Source of the DNA: Novosphingobium mangrovisedimenti
GTDB lineage: Bacteria; Pseudomonadota; Alphaproteobacteria; Sphingomonadales; Sphingomonadaceae
Length of the DNA: 64,000 nt
Direction: 5' to 3'
NCBI RefSeq assembly: GCF_025153475.1
Contig: NZ_JANZXA010000010.1
Span: forward strand, 1-64,000
Shown piece by piece: positions 38,056 through 46,058 of this stretch. The notes below the pieces were generated by a model that searched no databases, was not told the DNA's origin, and worked only from the letters and a program-made list of their open reading frames with translations. A program made the position numbers and the translations under genes. Numbering within the stretch: position 1 is the stretch's first letter; every line of letters starts with the position of its first letter.

Positions 38056-38541
38056 ATGCGAAAAGTACCGTTTGCCCTGTGCCTTGCCGGTCTGACACTG
38101 GGAGGTGCCGGTCTGGCCGGCTGCAGCCAGAAGACCGCGACCGAAACCGCCGAGCCCGTGACCAAGGCCGAAGCACAGAGCGTTCTGGCCGACTTTGCCC
38201 AGGCGGCGCAGTCGATGGATCTGCCCATGATCGACAAGTGGTACGATGACGACGTCATCGCCTATGACGCCTTCGGCCCGGACGTCATCGATGGCAAGGT
38301 CTCGATGCATGTCGCCAATGCCCGCTTCGTCGACATGAAGTTCGACCACGTGGAAATGCCCGATCCGAAAATCCAGATCCTAGGCCCCGACCTGTTCATT
38401 GCGTCGGGCAAGGTCCATCTCACCAGCAGCGCCGGCAAGGAAAAAGAGGCCGACATGCGCTATACTGAAGTGTTCAGGAAAAAGGCCGACGGAAGCTGGG
38501 TAACGGTGCACGAACACATCGACGTACCGCCGGCAACCTGA
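38056..38541 (+). CDS. SnoaL/DUF4440-like lipoprotein
   Basis: 161 residues: a lipoprotein signal (LGGAGLAGCSQKT, lipobox LAGC) followed by an NTF2-like fold (AQSMDLPMIDKWYDDDVIAYDAFGPDVIDG, YTEVFRKKADGSWVTVHEH). AGGGGAT lies before the ATG. NTF2-like lipoproteins bind or transform small molecules; nothing nearby indicates which. Confidence 0.75.
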   Translation: MRKVPFALCLAGLTLGGAGLAGCSQKTATETAEPVTKAEAQSVLADFAQAAQSMDLPMIDKWYDDDVIAYDAFGPDVIDGKVSMHVANARFVDMKFDHVEMPDPKIQILGPDLFIASGKVHLTSSAGKEKEADMRYTEVFRKKADGSWVTVHEHIDVPPAT

Positions 38542-38580
38542 CCCGCGCGATCGGGCCGGACCGGCTTCAGGGCGGCCCGA

Positions 38581-39762
38581 TCATGCCTTCTTGCGGGTCA
38601 GTTCCTTCATCGCCGCGTCCAGCCCGTCAAGCGTCAGCGGGAACATCGCGCCGCCCATCAGCTCGCGGATCATGCGGGTTGAGCCCGAATATTGCCACTG
38701 CCGCTCGGGCGACGGGTTGAGCCAGACAGTGGCCGGATAGGTCTGCGTCACGCGCTGGAGCCAGACCGCGCCGGCCTCTTCGTTCATGTGCTCGACCGAG
38801 CCGCCCGGGTGGCTCACCTCGTAGGGGCTCATCGCGGCGTCGCCGACGAAGATCACCTTGTAGTCGTGGCCGAACTTGTGGAGGATGTCCCAGGTTGGCG
38901 TGCGCTGCGACCAGCGGCGGCGGTTGTCCTTCCATACGCCCTCGTAGAGGCAGTTGTGGAAGTAGAAGAACTCCATGTTCTTGAATTCGGCCGTGGCCGC
39001 GCTGAACAGGTCTTCCACCAGCTTGATGAACGGGTCCATCGAGCCGCCGACGTCGAGGAACAGCAGGACTTTGACCGCATTGTGCCGCTCGGGCCGCATG
39101 ACCACGTCGAGCCAGCCCTGCTTGGCGGTACCGCGGATGGTTTCCTCAAGGTCCAGTTCCTCGGCCGCACCCTCGCGCGCGAAGCGGCGCAGGCGGCGCA
39201 GCGCGACCTTGATGTTGCGCGTGCCCAGTTCCCTGGAATTGTCGAGATTGGCGAACTCGCGCTTTTCCCAGACCTTGATCGCACGGCCGTGCTTGCCTTC
39301 GCCGCCGATGCGGACGCCTTCGGGATTGTAGCCCGAATGGCCGAAGGGCGAGGTGCCGTTGGTGCCGATCCACTTGTTGCCGCCCTGGTGACGCTTCTGC
39401 TGCTCTTCGAGCCGCTTCTTGAGCGTATCCATGATCTCGTCCCACGAGCCGAGGGACTTGATCTTCTCCATCTCCTCTTCGGAGAAATAGCGTTCAGCGA
39501 GCTTTTTCAGCCACTCCTCGGGAATCTCGACCGGGTGCTGGCCGTAGTCGGTGAGGATGCCCTTGAATACCTTCTGGAACACCTGATCGAAGCGGTCGAG
39601 CAGCCCTTCATCCTTCACGAAGGTCGCACGGGAAAGGTAGTAGAACGCTTCGGGCGTCTGCTCGATCACATCCTTGTCGAGCGCTTCGAGCAGCACGAGG
39701 TGCTCCTTGAGCGAGGCCGGAATACCCGCGGCGCGCAGTTCGTCGACGAAGTTCAGCAGCAT
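38581..39762 (-). CDS. CoxE-like VWA domain protein
   Basis: A 393-residue protein with a C-terminal von Willebrand A domain: the MIDAS motif appears as FLDVGGSMD (DxGxS) and VIFVGDAAMSP later. The N-terminal half (DELRAAGIPASLKEHLVLLEAL, YYLSRATFVKDEGLLDRFDQVF) is typical of CoxE/YehP-like partners of MoxR ATPases. The MoxR gene lies about 1.5 kb upstream on the same strand with two other genes between. Together they probably act as a chaperone or metal-insertion machine with an unknown client. Confidence 0.88.
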   Translation of the reverse strand: MLLNFVDELRAAGIPASLKEHLVLLEALDKDVIEQTPEAFYYLSRATFVKDEGLLDRFDQVFQKVFKGILTDYGQHPVEIPEEWLKKLAERYFSEEEMEKIKSLGSWDEIMDTLKKRLEEQQKRHQGGNKWIGTNGTSPFGHSGYNPEGVRIGGEGKHGRAIKVWEKREFANLDNSRELGTRNIKVALRRLRRFAREGAAEELDLEETIRGTAKQGWLDVVMRPERHNAVKVLLFLDVGGSMDPFIKLVEDLFSAATAEFKNMEFFYFHNCLYEGVWKDNRRRWSQRTPTWDILHKFGHDYKVIFVGDAAMSPYEVSHPGGSVEHMNEEAGAVWLQRVTQTYPATVWLNPSPERQWQYSGSTRMIRELMGGAMFPLTLDGLDAAMKELTRKKA

Positions 39763-39966
39763 GATCGCAGGCCTTGCTCAAGCGAAAGATGTGACGATCC
39801 GGATGACACGGAACCGCCGGAATGTGTGTCGTGTCCAGAGCCGGACCAGACGGGACGGAGCACTTCCCCGGGAATTGTCGTGTGACTTTCCAGTGCGCGG
39901 GAACGGCGCGCCGGCAGACGCAGGAGGGAAGGGGGAGGGCAGGTCATCGCACGAAGCATATCCCAT

Positions 39967-40857
39967 TCATGCCCTTGTAGGAAACGCCAGCCCGGTATCG
40001 GCCCGTTGTCGCGGGCGATGCACTGCCGCGACGAGCACGAACGAGATGAACATGAGCAGGTACCATGCCCCCAGCTTGCCGGGGTGGACGAGGGCCCAGC
40101 CATGGCGCTGGTCAGGATAGATCCACGCGTGCGAGAAGGTCGAGATGTTCTCCGCGAACCAGATGAACAGCGCGACCAGAAACCAGCCCAGCAGCAGCGG
40201 CATCCAGCGGTCCTTCCGCCATACACGGAACCAGATGCGGGTGCGGGCGAAGAGCAAGGCGATGGCGGCGAACAGGGCGATCCGCACGTCGGGCAACCAG
40301 TGATGGGCGAAGAAGTTCACGTAGATCGCGGCAGCCAGCAGCCAGGTGGCCAGCGGGCGCGGGTAACGGCTGAACCGGAAATCGAAAATGCGCCAGATAC
40401 GCGCGATATAGCTGCCGACCGCCGCGTACATGAACCCGGAAAACAGAGGTACACCGCCGACCCGCAGCAGGCTTGCCTCGGGATATTCCCAGGATCCGTG
40501 CGCCGTCTTGAACAGCTCCATCACCGTGCCGACCACGTGGAAGGCAAGGATCACCTTGGCCTCCTCCAGCGTCTCGAGCCGCAGCGCGAGCATGGCGATC
40601 TGGATTGCAAGCGCGCTCAGCGTCAGGAAATCGTACCGCGCCAGCACGGCGTGTTGCGGATAGAACAAGTGCGTGCCGAGCAGCAGGCCCAGCAGCAGCG
40701 CGCCGAACAGGCAGGCCCAGCCTTGCTTGAAACCGAACAGCAGAAACTCGTAGAGCCATGCCCGCCAGCCCGTGCGAGGCTCGAAAGCCTCCAGACGCCG
40801 GCGGAACGCGACAAAACGCGTATGGGAAACCGGCGGCAAGCCGGAGACAGGCTCCAA
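39967..40857 (-). CDS. DUF817 membrane protein
   Basis: 296 residues with about eight membrane helices and DUF817-like segments YEFLLFGFKQGWACLFGALLLG, GVPLFSGFMYAAVGSYIARIWRIF and YVNFFAHHWLPDVR. The start is uncertain: a TTG at 40857, three bases after the GFA stop, is the best in-frame choice because no Met occurs for the first 90 residues. Function of the family is unknown; some relatives are annotated as membrane anchors with many His and Trp residues. Confidence 0.8.
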   Translation of the reverse strand: MEPVSGLPPVSHTRFVAFRRRLEAFEPRTGWRAWLYEFLLFGFKQGWACLFGALLLGLLLGTHLFYPQHAVLARYDFLTLSALAIQIAMLALRLETLEEAKVILAFHVVGTVMELFKTAHGSWEYPEASLLRVGGVPLFSGFMYAAVGSYIARIWRIFDFRFSRYPRPLATWLLAAAIYVNFFAHHWLPDVRIALFAAIALLFARTRIWFRVWRKDRWMPLLLGWFLVALFIWFAENISTFSHAWIYPDQRHGWALVHPGKLGAWYLLMFISFVLVAAVHRPRQRADTGLAFPTRA

Positions 40858-40860
40858 CCC

Positions 40861-41286
40861 TCAGCTCGCGGGCGGTGGCGGTGTCTGCCGCCGGAACTGC
40901 TCCAGTTCGGGATCGATTACGGCCCATTCCGGGGCCTCGTCCAGCCAGATCGCCGTGGTCGGCCTGATCCCGTGATCGCCGTCGAGAAAACCGAGACGGA
41001 CCACCCACGAACCTTTGCGGGCCGAATTGCGCCCGAAGATGGGGGTGCCGCATTGGGGGCAGAAACCCTGCTCGACCGTATTACCGCTATCGGCCGTGTA
41101 GCCGCTCCACGACACTTCGCCGTTCAGGACCATCCCCTCGATGGAAAACAGGGCGTTGTTCGTCGCGCCGCCTGCCGCGGCCTTCTGGCACTGACGGCAC
41201 CAGCACTGGCGTGCCCAGGCGGGTTCGCCCTCGAAAGTGGCGGTCACCGCACCGCAGTTGCACGAACCCTTGTAAGAAGCAGTCAT
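40861..41286 (-). CDS. GFA-family zinc-binding protein
   Basis: A 141-residue Gfa-like (glutathione-dependent formaldehyde-activating enzyme family) protein with the zinc ligands CNCGAV, CWCRQC and FCPQCGTPIFG. Its ATG lies one base after the MoxR stop, so it is cotranscribed with that ATPase. True formaldehyde activity is rare among relatives; a thiol-adduct binding role is as likely. Confidence 0.88.
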   Translation of the reverse strand: MTASYKGSCNCGAVTATFEGEPAWARQCWCRQCQKAAAGGATNNALFSIEGMVLNGEVSWSGYTADSGNTVEQGFCPQCGTPIFGRNSARKGSWVVRLGFLDGDHGIRPTTAIWLDEAPEWAVIDPELEQFRRQTPPPPAS

Positions 41287-41287
41287 C

Positions 41288-42133
41288 TCAGTTCCCCCGG
41301 CGTGCCATGAAGGCGAGGCGTTCGAACAGCATGACGTCCTGCTCGTTCTTGAGCAGCGCGCCATGCAGCGGCGGGATTGCCTTGTTCGGGTCCTGGTTCT
41401 GCAGGACTTCGAGCGGCATGTCCTCGTTGAGCAGGAGCTTGAGCCAGTCTAGCAGCTCGCTGGTGGAAGGCTTCTTCTTGAGCCCCGGTACGTCGCGCAG
41501 CTCGTAGAAGATCTCCATCGCCCGGGTCACCAGCGTCTTCTGGATGCCGGGGAAGTGCACGTCGATGATCGCTTCCATCGTCTCGCGGTCGGGGAACTTG
41601 ATGTAGTGGAAGAAGCAGCGGCGCAGGAACGCGTCGGGCAGGTCCTTCTCGTTGTTCGAAGTGATGACGACGATCGGGCGCTCGAGCGCGGCGATGTGTT
41701 CGCCGGTTTCATAGACGTCGAAGGCCATGCGATCGAGTTCGGCGAGAAGGTCGTTGGGAAACTCGATGTCGGCCTTGTCGATCTCGTCGATCAGCAGCAC
41801 CGGCAGCCTGGGCGCGGTGAAGGCCTCCCACAGCTTGCCCTTGCGGATGTAGTTCGCAATGTCATGCACGCGCTCGTCGCCGAGCTGGCCGTCGCGCAGA
41901 CGGGCCACAGCGTCGTATTCGTAAAGGCCCTGGTGCGCCTTGGTGGTGGACTTGACGTTCCAGGTGATCAGCGGCGCGCCGACGGCCTTGGCGATTTCCT
42001 CGGCCAGCACCGTCTTGCCGGTGCCCGGCTCGCCCTTGACCAGCAGCGGACGGCGCAGGAGCACGGCCGCATTGACCGCGACCTTGAGGTCCTCGGTGGC
42101 GACGTAGTTGCTGGTGCCTTCGAAACGCTGCAT
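41288..42133 (-). CDS. MoxR-family AAA+ ATPase
   Basis: 281 residues with Walker A GEPGTGKT (about residue 40), Walker B VLLIDEIDKAD, sensor 1 VVITSNNEKDLPDAF and arginine RRCFFHYIKFPD. MoxR ATPases work with VWA proteins to remodel or load metalloenzymes; the CoxE-like VWA gene downstream is the expected partner. The ATG at 42133 begins MQRFEGTSNYVATEDL, the usual N-terminus. Confidence 0.92.
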   Translation of the reverse strand: MQRFEGTSNYVATEDLKVAVNAAVLLRRPLLVKGEPGTGKTVLAEEIAKAVGAPLITWNVKSTTKAHQGLYEYDAVARLRDGQLGDERVHDIANYIRKGKLWEAFTAPRLPVLLIDEIDKADIEFPNDLLAELDRMAFDVYETGEHIAALERPIVVITSNNEKDLPDAFLRRCFFHYIKFPDRETMEAIIDVHFPGIQKTLVTRAMEIFYELRDVPGLKKKPSTSELLDWLKLLLNEDMPLEVLQNQDPNKAIPPLHGALLKNEQDVMLFERLAFMARRGN

Positions 42134-42173
42134 TGATCCATCCTGTCCGCTTTGATCTTTACGATTAAGCCCT

Positions 42174-43475
42174 ATGTTGTGCGACGCAGCAAGGCAAGAC
42201 GTTCGAGCGCGGACGGGCTGGGCCATGGACAACCCCGCCATGGCGTTGCAGAACCATGCGATCATGGGGGACTTCCTGAAGACGATGGACTGGCTGGGCA
42301 GGGCGCGGGCCTTCGGGTACCTGCGGCTTCTGGCCTTGCTCAATGTGGCCATGCTGGTGCTTCTGGTGGCGACCTCGCAGGGAGGCATCGACCGCAACGG
42401 GTTTCTGCTGGGCAGCGATTTCATCAGCTTCTGGACCAGCGGCCGCATGCTGCACCACGGCGGCGCCGTCTACGACACTGCCGCGCACATAGCGGCCCAG
42501 CGCGAGTTCTTTGCATCGGGCGACAGCTACACAGCCTTCTTCTATCCGCCATCGTTTCTGCCGCTGTGCTGGCCGCTGGGGCTGACCGGCTATTTTCCCG
42601 CGCTGGCGGCGTGGCTCCTTGCCACCGGCGCCTTCTATGTCCTCACTGTGCGGCAATGGTGGCGTCAGGCCGTGCCTGCGGTTCCCTTGTGGTTGCTGGT
42701 ACTGGCCTTTCCGGCGATGCCGATCGTCATGACGCACGGTCAGACGTCGTTCCTCGTCGCGGGACTTCTGGGGCTGGGGGCGTGGCTCGTACCGAGCCGA
42801 CCGGTCCTGGCGGGCGTGCTGTTCGGCCTCGCCACGATCAAACCCCAGTTCGGTCCGCTGGTGCCGTTGGCGTTGTTGCTGACGCACGAGTGGAAAGTGA
42901 TCGCTTCGGCGGCGATTACCGCGCTCGCTCTCGCAGGCCTTGCGGCGCTGGCGTTCGAGCCCGGTATCTGGGCCGAGTGGCTGGCGGCAAGCGGCCGCGC
43001 CCAGGCGGCGATGGAGGCAGGAGCCGTACCTTTCGGCAAGATGGTGAGCACGTTCGCCGCCGCCCGGCTGCTGGGGGCCCCGGCTGCCGTGGCATACGGC
43101 CTGCAGGTCGCCGTCGCGCTCACGGTGGTTCTGGCCATCGCCTACCTGTGCCGGCTCGGTGCATGGTCGGCGGGGCTGGGCGCCACGGTGCTGGCGGGCG
43201 CGCCGCTGGTGACGCCGTTCGTGCTCGATTACGACCTCGTCCTCATCGCGTTTCCGTTGCTCTATCTCGCGGGAGAGGGGCTTCGCACGGGCTTTCGCGA
43301 CTGGGAGAAGCTGGGGCTCCTGCTGGCCTTCGTCGTTCCCGTCTTCGCCCGGCCACTGGCGCTCAAGGCATCGATTCCGGTGACGCCACTGGTGCTGCTA
43401 TTGCTATTCGCGCTGATCGTAAGCAGGTCAGCCGCTGACGCGCGTTCCGAACGGCACGCACAACAAAGGACGTGA
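42174..43475 (+). CDS. GT87/DUF2029-like membrane protein
   Basis: A hydrophobic 433-residue protein with about ten membrane helices. GSDFISFWTSGRMLHHGGAVYD and FFYPPSFLPLCWPLGL match the first loop of DUF2029 (GT87, alpha-mannosyltransferase-like) proteins, where the Asp after GS is thought catalytic. Lipid-linked sugar transfer on the outer face of the inner membrane is likely. An alternative start at 42225 would remove 17 residues. Divergent from the MoxR gene; a stop-start contact joins it to the NYN gene. Confidence 0.82.
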   Translation: MLCDAARQDVRARTGWAMDNPAMALQNHAIMGDFLKTMDWLGRARAFGYLRLLALLNVAMLVLLVATSQGGIDRNGFLLGSDFISFWTSGRMLHHGGAVYDTAAHIAAQREFFASGDSYTAFFYPPSFLPLCWPLGLTGYFPALAAWLLATGAFYVLTVRQWWRQAVPAVPLWLLVLAFPAMPIVMTHGQTSFLVAGLLGLGAWLVPSRPVLAGVLFGLATIKPQFGPLVPLALLLTHEWKVIASAAITALALAGLAALAFEPGIWAEWLAASGRAQAAMEAGAVPFGKMVSTFAAARLLGAPAAVAYGLQVAVALTVVLAIAYLCRLGAWSAGLGATVLAGAPLVTPFVLDYDLVLIAFPLLYLAGEGLRTGFRDWEKLGLLLAFVVPVFARPLALKASIPVTPLVLLLLFALIVSRSAADARSERHAQQRT

Positions 43476-43477
43476 CG

Positions 43478-44197
43478 ATGGCCACCCCCAGATCCCACCA
43501 GTCGCGCAATATCGCGCTCCTTATCGACGCCGACAATGCGTCGCCCGCGACGCTCGACGCGGCGCTGACGATCCTTGGCGATCTGGGAACGGTCAACGTC
43601 CGGCGGATCTACGGCAACTGGAGCAAGCCCGCGCTCAAGGGCTGGGCGACGCTGGTCCACCGCCACGCGCTGGAGCCGCAGCAGCAGTTCGATCTCACCA
43701 AGGGCAAGAACGCCACCGACATGAAGATGACGATCGATGCCATGGACCTGCTGTATGGCGGGCGTGTCGACGGCTTCGGGATCATGTCGAGCGACAGCGA
43801 CTTCATGCCGCTGACCATGCGCATCCGCCAGAACGGCACGCCCGTCTATGGCTTTGGCTCAAGCCGCACGCCCGAGGCCTTCCGGGAAGCCTGCACCCGC
43901 TTCATCGATCTCGACGCGATGGCCGCCGAGGAAGAAGAGGAAGCGAAAGGCAAGGTTCCGGCGAAGCCCGCCGTCGACGAGGAACTGGTCAAGCTGCTGG
44001 GCGATGCCTGGCGCGCGAGCAAGCGCGACGACGACGGCTTCGCCAGCCTGTCCGAAATCGGCCAGCGCGTAGCCAACCGTTCAAGCTTCGATGCACGAAG
44101 CTATGGCTTTTCGCGTTTGTCGGAACTCGTGCAGAGCCTGCCGAACTTCGCGACCGAGAAGCGCGAGAGCGGGCTGTTCGTAAAGCGCGTGCGCTGA
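43478..44197 (+). CDS. NYN-domain RNase-like protein with C-terminal LOTUS (OST-HTH) domain
   Basis: 239 residues. The NYN (PIN-like nuclease, LabA/DUF88) domain shows the acidic residues in ALLIDADNASP, NATDMKMTIDAMDLL and MSSDSDFMPLT. After an acidic linker (EEEEEAKG) comes an OST-HTH/LOTUS domain (LVKLLGDAWRASKRDDDGFASLSEIGQRV, FDARSYGFSRLSELVQSLPNF), which binds RNA in other proteins. It is therefore probably an RNA-processing enzyme. The ATG at 43478 has AAGGA 7 bases before it; a GTG six bases earlier overlaps the previous stop. Confidence 0.9.
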   Translation: MATPRSHQSRNIALLIDADNASPATLDAALTILGDLGTVNVRRIYGNWSKPALKGWATLVHRHALEPQQQFDLTKGKNATDMKMTIDAMDLLYGGRVDGFGIMSSDSDFMPLTMRIRQNGTPVYGFGSSRTPEAFREACTRFIDLDAMAAEEEEEAKGKVPAKPAVDEELVKLLGDAWRASKRDDDGFASLSEIGQRVANRSSFDARSYGFSRLSELVQSLPNFATEKRESGLFVKRVR

Positions 44198-44323
44198 AAT
44201 TCAGATATTTCCGGACGGAGGGCGCCTTGAGGGGCCCTCCCTGTCGATCCTGGAAATAGAATGATAATATATATTATGTTAAATGTGAGATGGCTCGAAA
44301 GGGGGGCGTGACAGCCTCTGCCG

Positions 44324-44509
44324 CTATTGTTCGATGCGAAATCCGGTAACCTGGATCAACACGACCAGCCCGATGATGATCGTCGCCCAGATCAGCGCGA
44401 GCCTGGCCGCGCGGGCCGCGCCGAGATTGCGAATTTCCGGATTGCGCGTGACCAGTATCAGCCATCCGATCAGCGTGATGATCGAGACGATCATGGCCGT
44501 CTGGCTCAT
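44324..44509 (-). CDS. Small two-helix membrane protein coupled to the MBL hydrolase gene
   Basis: 61 residues, MSQTAMIVSIITLIGWLILV then a basic loop (TRNPEIRNLGAARAARL) and a second helix (ALIWATIIIGLVVLIQVTGF), ending RIEQ. The ATG overlaps the stop of the MBL gene as ATGA, so translation is coupled and the gene is credible in spite of its size. It is the last member of the mltB-to-MBL unit. Function unknown. Confidence 0.75.
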   Translation of the reverse strand: MSQTAMIVSIITLIGWLILVTRNPEIRNLGAARAARLALIWATIIIGLVVLIQVTGFRIEQ

Positions 44510-45285
44510 GGCTCGATCACCATGCCGTCGTAAGCGACCCGCGCGTACTCGGGAATCTCGCCGCTCAACGTTGCGTAGTCCATGCTCTTGTCCAGATGCG
44601 TCAGCACGACCGAGCGTGCGCGCACGGCTTCGGCCAGTTCGAGCGACATGGCAAGATGCGCATGCGTGGGATGCGGTTCGCGGCGCAGGCAATCGACGAC
44701 GAGCACGTCGCACCCGTAATAGAGGTCGATCATCTCGCGCGTGATCTCGCTGAAATCGGTCGCATAGCAGACGGTCTTGCCGTCGCATTCGAACCTGAAC
44801 CCTGTCGACTGCGCCGGGCCATGCGGCATCTGCACATGACCGACGCCGAAGCCCTCGCAAATCCGCAAGGTGTCGAGATTGTCGAGCGAGACGAGCGTGG
44901 GATAGCCATGCTGCCCCGCGAAGACGTAGCCGAAGCGCTGGCGCATGCGGCGCACGGTCTCGGAGGCCGCATAACCCGGAATGGGGCCCGCGCGCCCGTA
45001 GCGCAGCGGCCTGAGGTCATCGATGCCGTGGCAATGGTCGGCGTGATCGTGCGTCCAGAATATCGCATCGATGCTATGGATGTCGTTGGCCAGAAACTGC
45101 GCGCGCAGATCCGTGGGCGTATCCACGAGAATGCGCCTGCCGGCCGTGCTTTCGAGCAGGATCGCGACGCGGGTACGGCGGTTCTTCGGCTCGTCGGGAT
45201 CGCACAGCCCCCAGTCGCACCCGTGTTCGCCGCCCAGTCGCGGCACACCGGTCGACGTGCCGCTGCCGAGAATCGTCAGCTTCAC
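44506..45285 (-). CDS. MBL-fold metallohydrolase, PhnP-like
   Basis: 259 residues of a metallo-beta-lactamase fold with the metal motif WTHDHADHCHGIDDLRPL, DTPTDLRAQFLAN before it and a C-terminal VVLTHLDKSMDY. The N-terminus TILGSGTSTGVPRLG and a CxxxxC pair resemble PhnP-type phosphodiesterases. It follows tatD with a four-base overlap, and pairing of tatD with this hydrolase downstream of metG is common in alphaproteobacteria. Substrate perhaps a cyclic phosphate. Confidence 0.9.
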   Translation of the reverse strand: MKLTILGSGTSTGVPRLGGEHGCDWGLCDPDEPKNRRTRVAILLESTAGRRILVDTPTDLRAQFLANDIHSIDAIFWTHDHADHCHGIDDLRPLRYGRAGPIPGYAASETVRRMRQRFGYVFAGQHGYPTLVSLDNLDTLRICEGFGVGHVQMPHGPAQSTGFRFECDGKTVCYATDFSEITREMIDLYYGCDVLVVDCLRREPHPTHAHLAMSLELAEAVRARSVVLTHLDKSMDYATLSGEIPEYARVAYDGMVIEP

Positions 45286-46058
45286 GCGGCTGCCTTCCGA
45301 AACAGCGCGAAGAAGTTGCGCGTCGTCGCCTCGGCGAGCTGTTCGGGCGTTTCACCACGCAACTGCGCCACGAAGCGCGCGGTATCCGCCGTGTAGGCCG
45401 GTTCGCACTTGCGCCCGCGATGAGGCACGGGCGCGAGAAACGGCGAGTCGGTTTCGACAAGTAACCGATCCGCCGGAAGCGCGGCGGCAACGGCCTGCAC
45501 ATCCCTGGCGTTCTTGAACGTGACGATGCCCGAAAGCGAGATCGTAAGCCCCAGATCGAGCATCTTGCGCCCGAATTCGGCGCTGGCCGTGAAACAGTGG
45601 ATGAGGGCGGGAAAGGCCCCCTTCTCCATTTCCTCTTCCAGAATCCGCGCCGTATCCGCTTCCGCATCGCGCGTATGGACGATGAGCGGCAGCCCCGTCT
45701 CGCGCGAAACGGCAATGTGCGTGCGAAACAGCGCCTGCTGCACCGCGCGGTCGGACTTGTCGTAATAGTAGTCGAGCCCGGTTTCTCCGATCCCGATGAC
45801 CTTGGGATGCGCTGCTGCTTCGAGCAGAGCGCCCTCGCCCAGATCGGCATGCTGGTCCGCCTCATGCGGATGGATGCCCACCGAGGCCCAGACGTCGGCT
45901 TCGCGCGCGGCGGTGCCGACCACCTTGTCCCACTCGCGCTGACGCGTCGAAATATTGAGGAAACCGCCGATTCCCGCCTCTCTGGCGCGGGCCAGCACGC
46001 CCTGCTGGTCCTCGACGAGGCCCTCGTATTCGAGATGGCAGTGGGAATCGATCAGCAT
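45282..46058 (-). CDS. tatD: TatD-family metal-dependent hydrolase (DNase/quality control)
   Basis: 258 residues, TIM-barrel amidohydrolase relatives. Metal ligands: DSHCHLEY, GETGLDYYYD, IVHTRDA, HCFTAS and ETDSPFL. TatD enzymes have 3'-5' exonuclease and quality-control roles. The ATG overlaps the metG stop (TGATG) and its own end overlaps the MBL gene by four bases. Confidence 0.94.
   Translation of the reverse strand: MLIDSHCHLEYEGLVEDQQGVLARAREAGIGGFLNISTRQREWDKVVGTAAREADVWASVGIHPHEADQHADLGEGALLEAAAHPKVIGIGETGLDYYYDKSDRAVQQALFRTHIAVSRETGLPLIVHTRDAEADTARILEEEMEKGAFPALIHCFTASAEFGRKMLDLGLTISLSGIVTFKNARDVQAVAAALPADRLLVETDSPFLAPVPHRGRKCEPAYTADTARFVAQLRGETPEQLAEATTRNFFALFRKAAA

Noticed and set aside
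44262..44281. AT-rich palindrome TGATAATATATATTATGTTA that resembles the candidate Zur box
   Set aside because: It lies between two convergent gene ends, so no promoter is expected there; it is imperfect outside the ATAATATATATTAT core.
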